Part shown: piece after piece, positions 12,069 to 12,706 of the stretch | Layout: every line of letters begins with the position of its first letter | Numbering within the stretch: the first letter of the stretch is position 1 | Origin: JBFJWU01 sp041623475 [NCBI: bacterium] | GTDB lineage: Bacteria > J088 | DNA length: 12,706 nucleotides | Assembly: GCA_041623475.1 (NCBI GenBank) | Contig: JBFJWU010000063.1 | Location: 1-12,706 of the forward strand | Reading direction: 5' to 3' | Translations under genes and position numbers: made by a program | Notes under the pieces: generated by a model | Seen by the model: only the letters and a program-made list of their open reading frames with translations | Database searches by the model: none | What the model was told of the DNA's origin: nothing

Positions 12069-12659
12069 ATGAATCGCGGGCGCGCAGCCATTCTCGCCGC
12101 GTTTCTTGCCTCAGGCTGCGTAATTCTTCCTCTTCCGATACGAAACGACAGCCCCCTGTGGGGCGGATACGAAAATGGCTCATTGTTCGAGTTGAAGGAG
12201 GACATGTTTGTTGTCAAGCTCTCTCGCGTGCATGGCCCCAGGACAAACTTAAAGTCGCTGATTGCATACACGCCACCGAGCAGAGAAAGATTCGCCTCCC
12301 CCGTATCAGTTGATTGGTATCGCACGCATGGCAAATTTCCAATACGCCTTCCGCGAGCAGATTACACGCTAAAATCACGACTCGTTGGAGTTTTGGAAAA
12401 AGGCACTGTTGTTCGCGTGACAAAAACGCGGCGAATTGCAAAATTGATAGTGCTGCCGTTCCTTTCCGGAACGTCCAGCCTGGTGGCGCCAGTCGCTCGT
12501 GTCGAAAGCGGTCCGTTGGAAGGGACAAAACTGGATTTACGGAATGTTTCTCTCTATTATTCAGACTATGAGGTCCGAAAAAATGATGGCGAAAGAGGCT
12601 TGCGAACAAGACGATACAAACCTGATCCAGACTTACTGCGGCCTTATGACGGGACATAA
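12069..12659 (+). CDS. Small putative lipoprotein of unknown function
   Basis: This 196-residue protein was not recognised. It starts with a short lipoprotein signal peptide: MNRGR, a hydrophobic stretch AAILAAFLASG, and lipobox Cys17. Export and lipid anchoring are therefore likely. The mature part is rich in charged and beta-prone residues. A stretch near 108-165 (VLEKGTVVRVTKTRR, then ARVESGPLEGTKLDLRNVS) has the look of a small beta-barrel, SH3-like domain, which is only an impression. Base composition differs from the rest: sampled 60-base lines are about 40-52% GC, against about 60-70% in the neighbouring genes, and codons such as AAA, ATT and TCA are frequent. This suggests later acquisition. 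No Shine-Dalgarno is visible. The following 47 bases to the window end hold nothing recognisable beyond a weak GGCCA/TGGCC dyad. Confidence 0.72.
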   Translation: MNRGRAAILAAFLASGCVILPLPIRNDSPLWGGYENGSLFELKEDMFVVKLSRVHGPRTNLKSLIAYTPPSRERFASPVSVDWYRTHGKFPIRLPRADYTLKSRLVGVLEKGTVVRVTKTRRIAKLIVLPFLSGTSSLVAPVARVESGPLEGTKLDLRNVSLYYSDYEVRKNDGERGLRTRRYKPDPDLLRPYDGT

Positions 12660-12706
12660 CCAGCCACCGGACGGGAGGCCATTCTGGCCCCCTTCGCCGG
12701 CAAGAC

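Overview
The window is GC-rich (roughly 60% by eye) and reads as chromosomal DNA of a Gram-negative bacterium, probably of a Pseudomonadota or Myxococcota/Desulfobacterota type. The evidence is two lipoprotein signal peptides, a membrane-anchored c-type cytochrome, an RpoD-like sigma factor and an NAD-dependent DNA ligase of bacterial type. The phylum cannot be fixed from sequence reading alone. Genes are densely packed, with several GTG starts and few clear Shine-Dalgarno sequences.

Left part (1-6418): the 3' portion of a primary-type sigma-70 gene (rpoD-like) runs in from the left edge. It meets, tail to tail, a two-gene minus-strand unit made of uvrA (1340-4207) and a coupled small membrane protein (975-1343). 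uvrA is divergent from ligA (4304-6418). Only 96 bp separate the two start codons, and that gap carries a promoter-like -10 for each gene plus an inverted repeat lying across the uvrA start. Both genes act in DNA maintenance: UvrA recognises lesions in nucleotide excision repair and LigA seals nicks.

Middle part (6464-9796): two divergent envelope genes. On the minus strand is a 557-residue protein that joins a lysylphosphatidylglycerol-synthase/flippase-type membrane domain to a class I SAM methyltransferase. On the plus strand is a GT39-like polyprenyl-phosphate-sugar glycosyltransferase whose start codon is unclear. Together they suggest modification of an envelope lipid or glycolipid.

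Right part (9833-12706): a SMP-30/gluconolactonase-like beta-propeller lipoprotein (minus) is divergent from a membrane-anchored dihaem cytochrome c (plus), which has a good promoter, a G-rich ribosome binding site and a strong hairpin terminator. After the terminator the character of the DNA changes. Three copies of a 14-bp motif (TCG[T/C]AATAGGTAGA) and a hairpin built on it precede a distinctly AT-richer gene for a small lipoprotein of unknown function. This right-hand segment is the most unusual part of the window and may be the edge of a mobile or acquired block.
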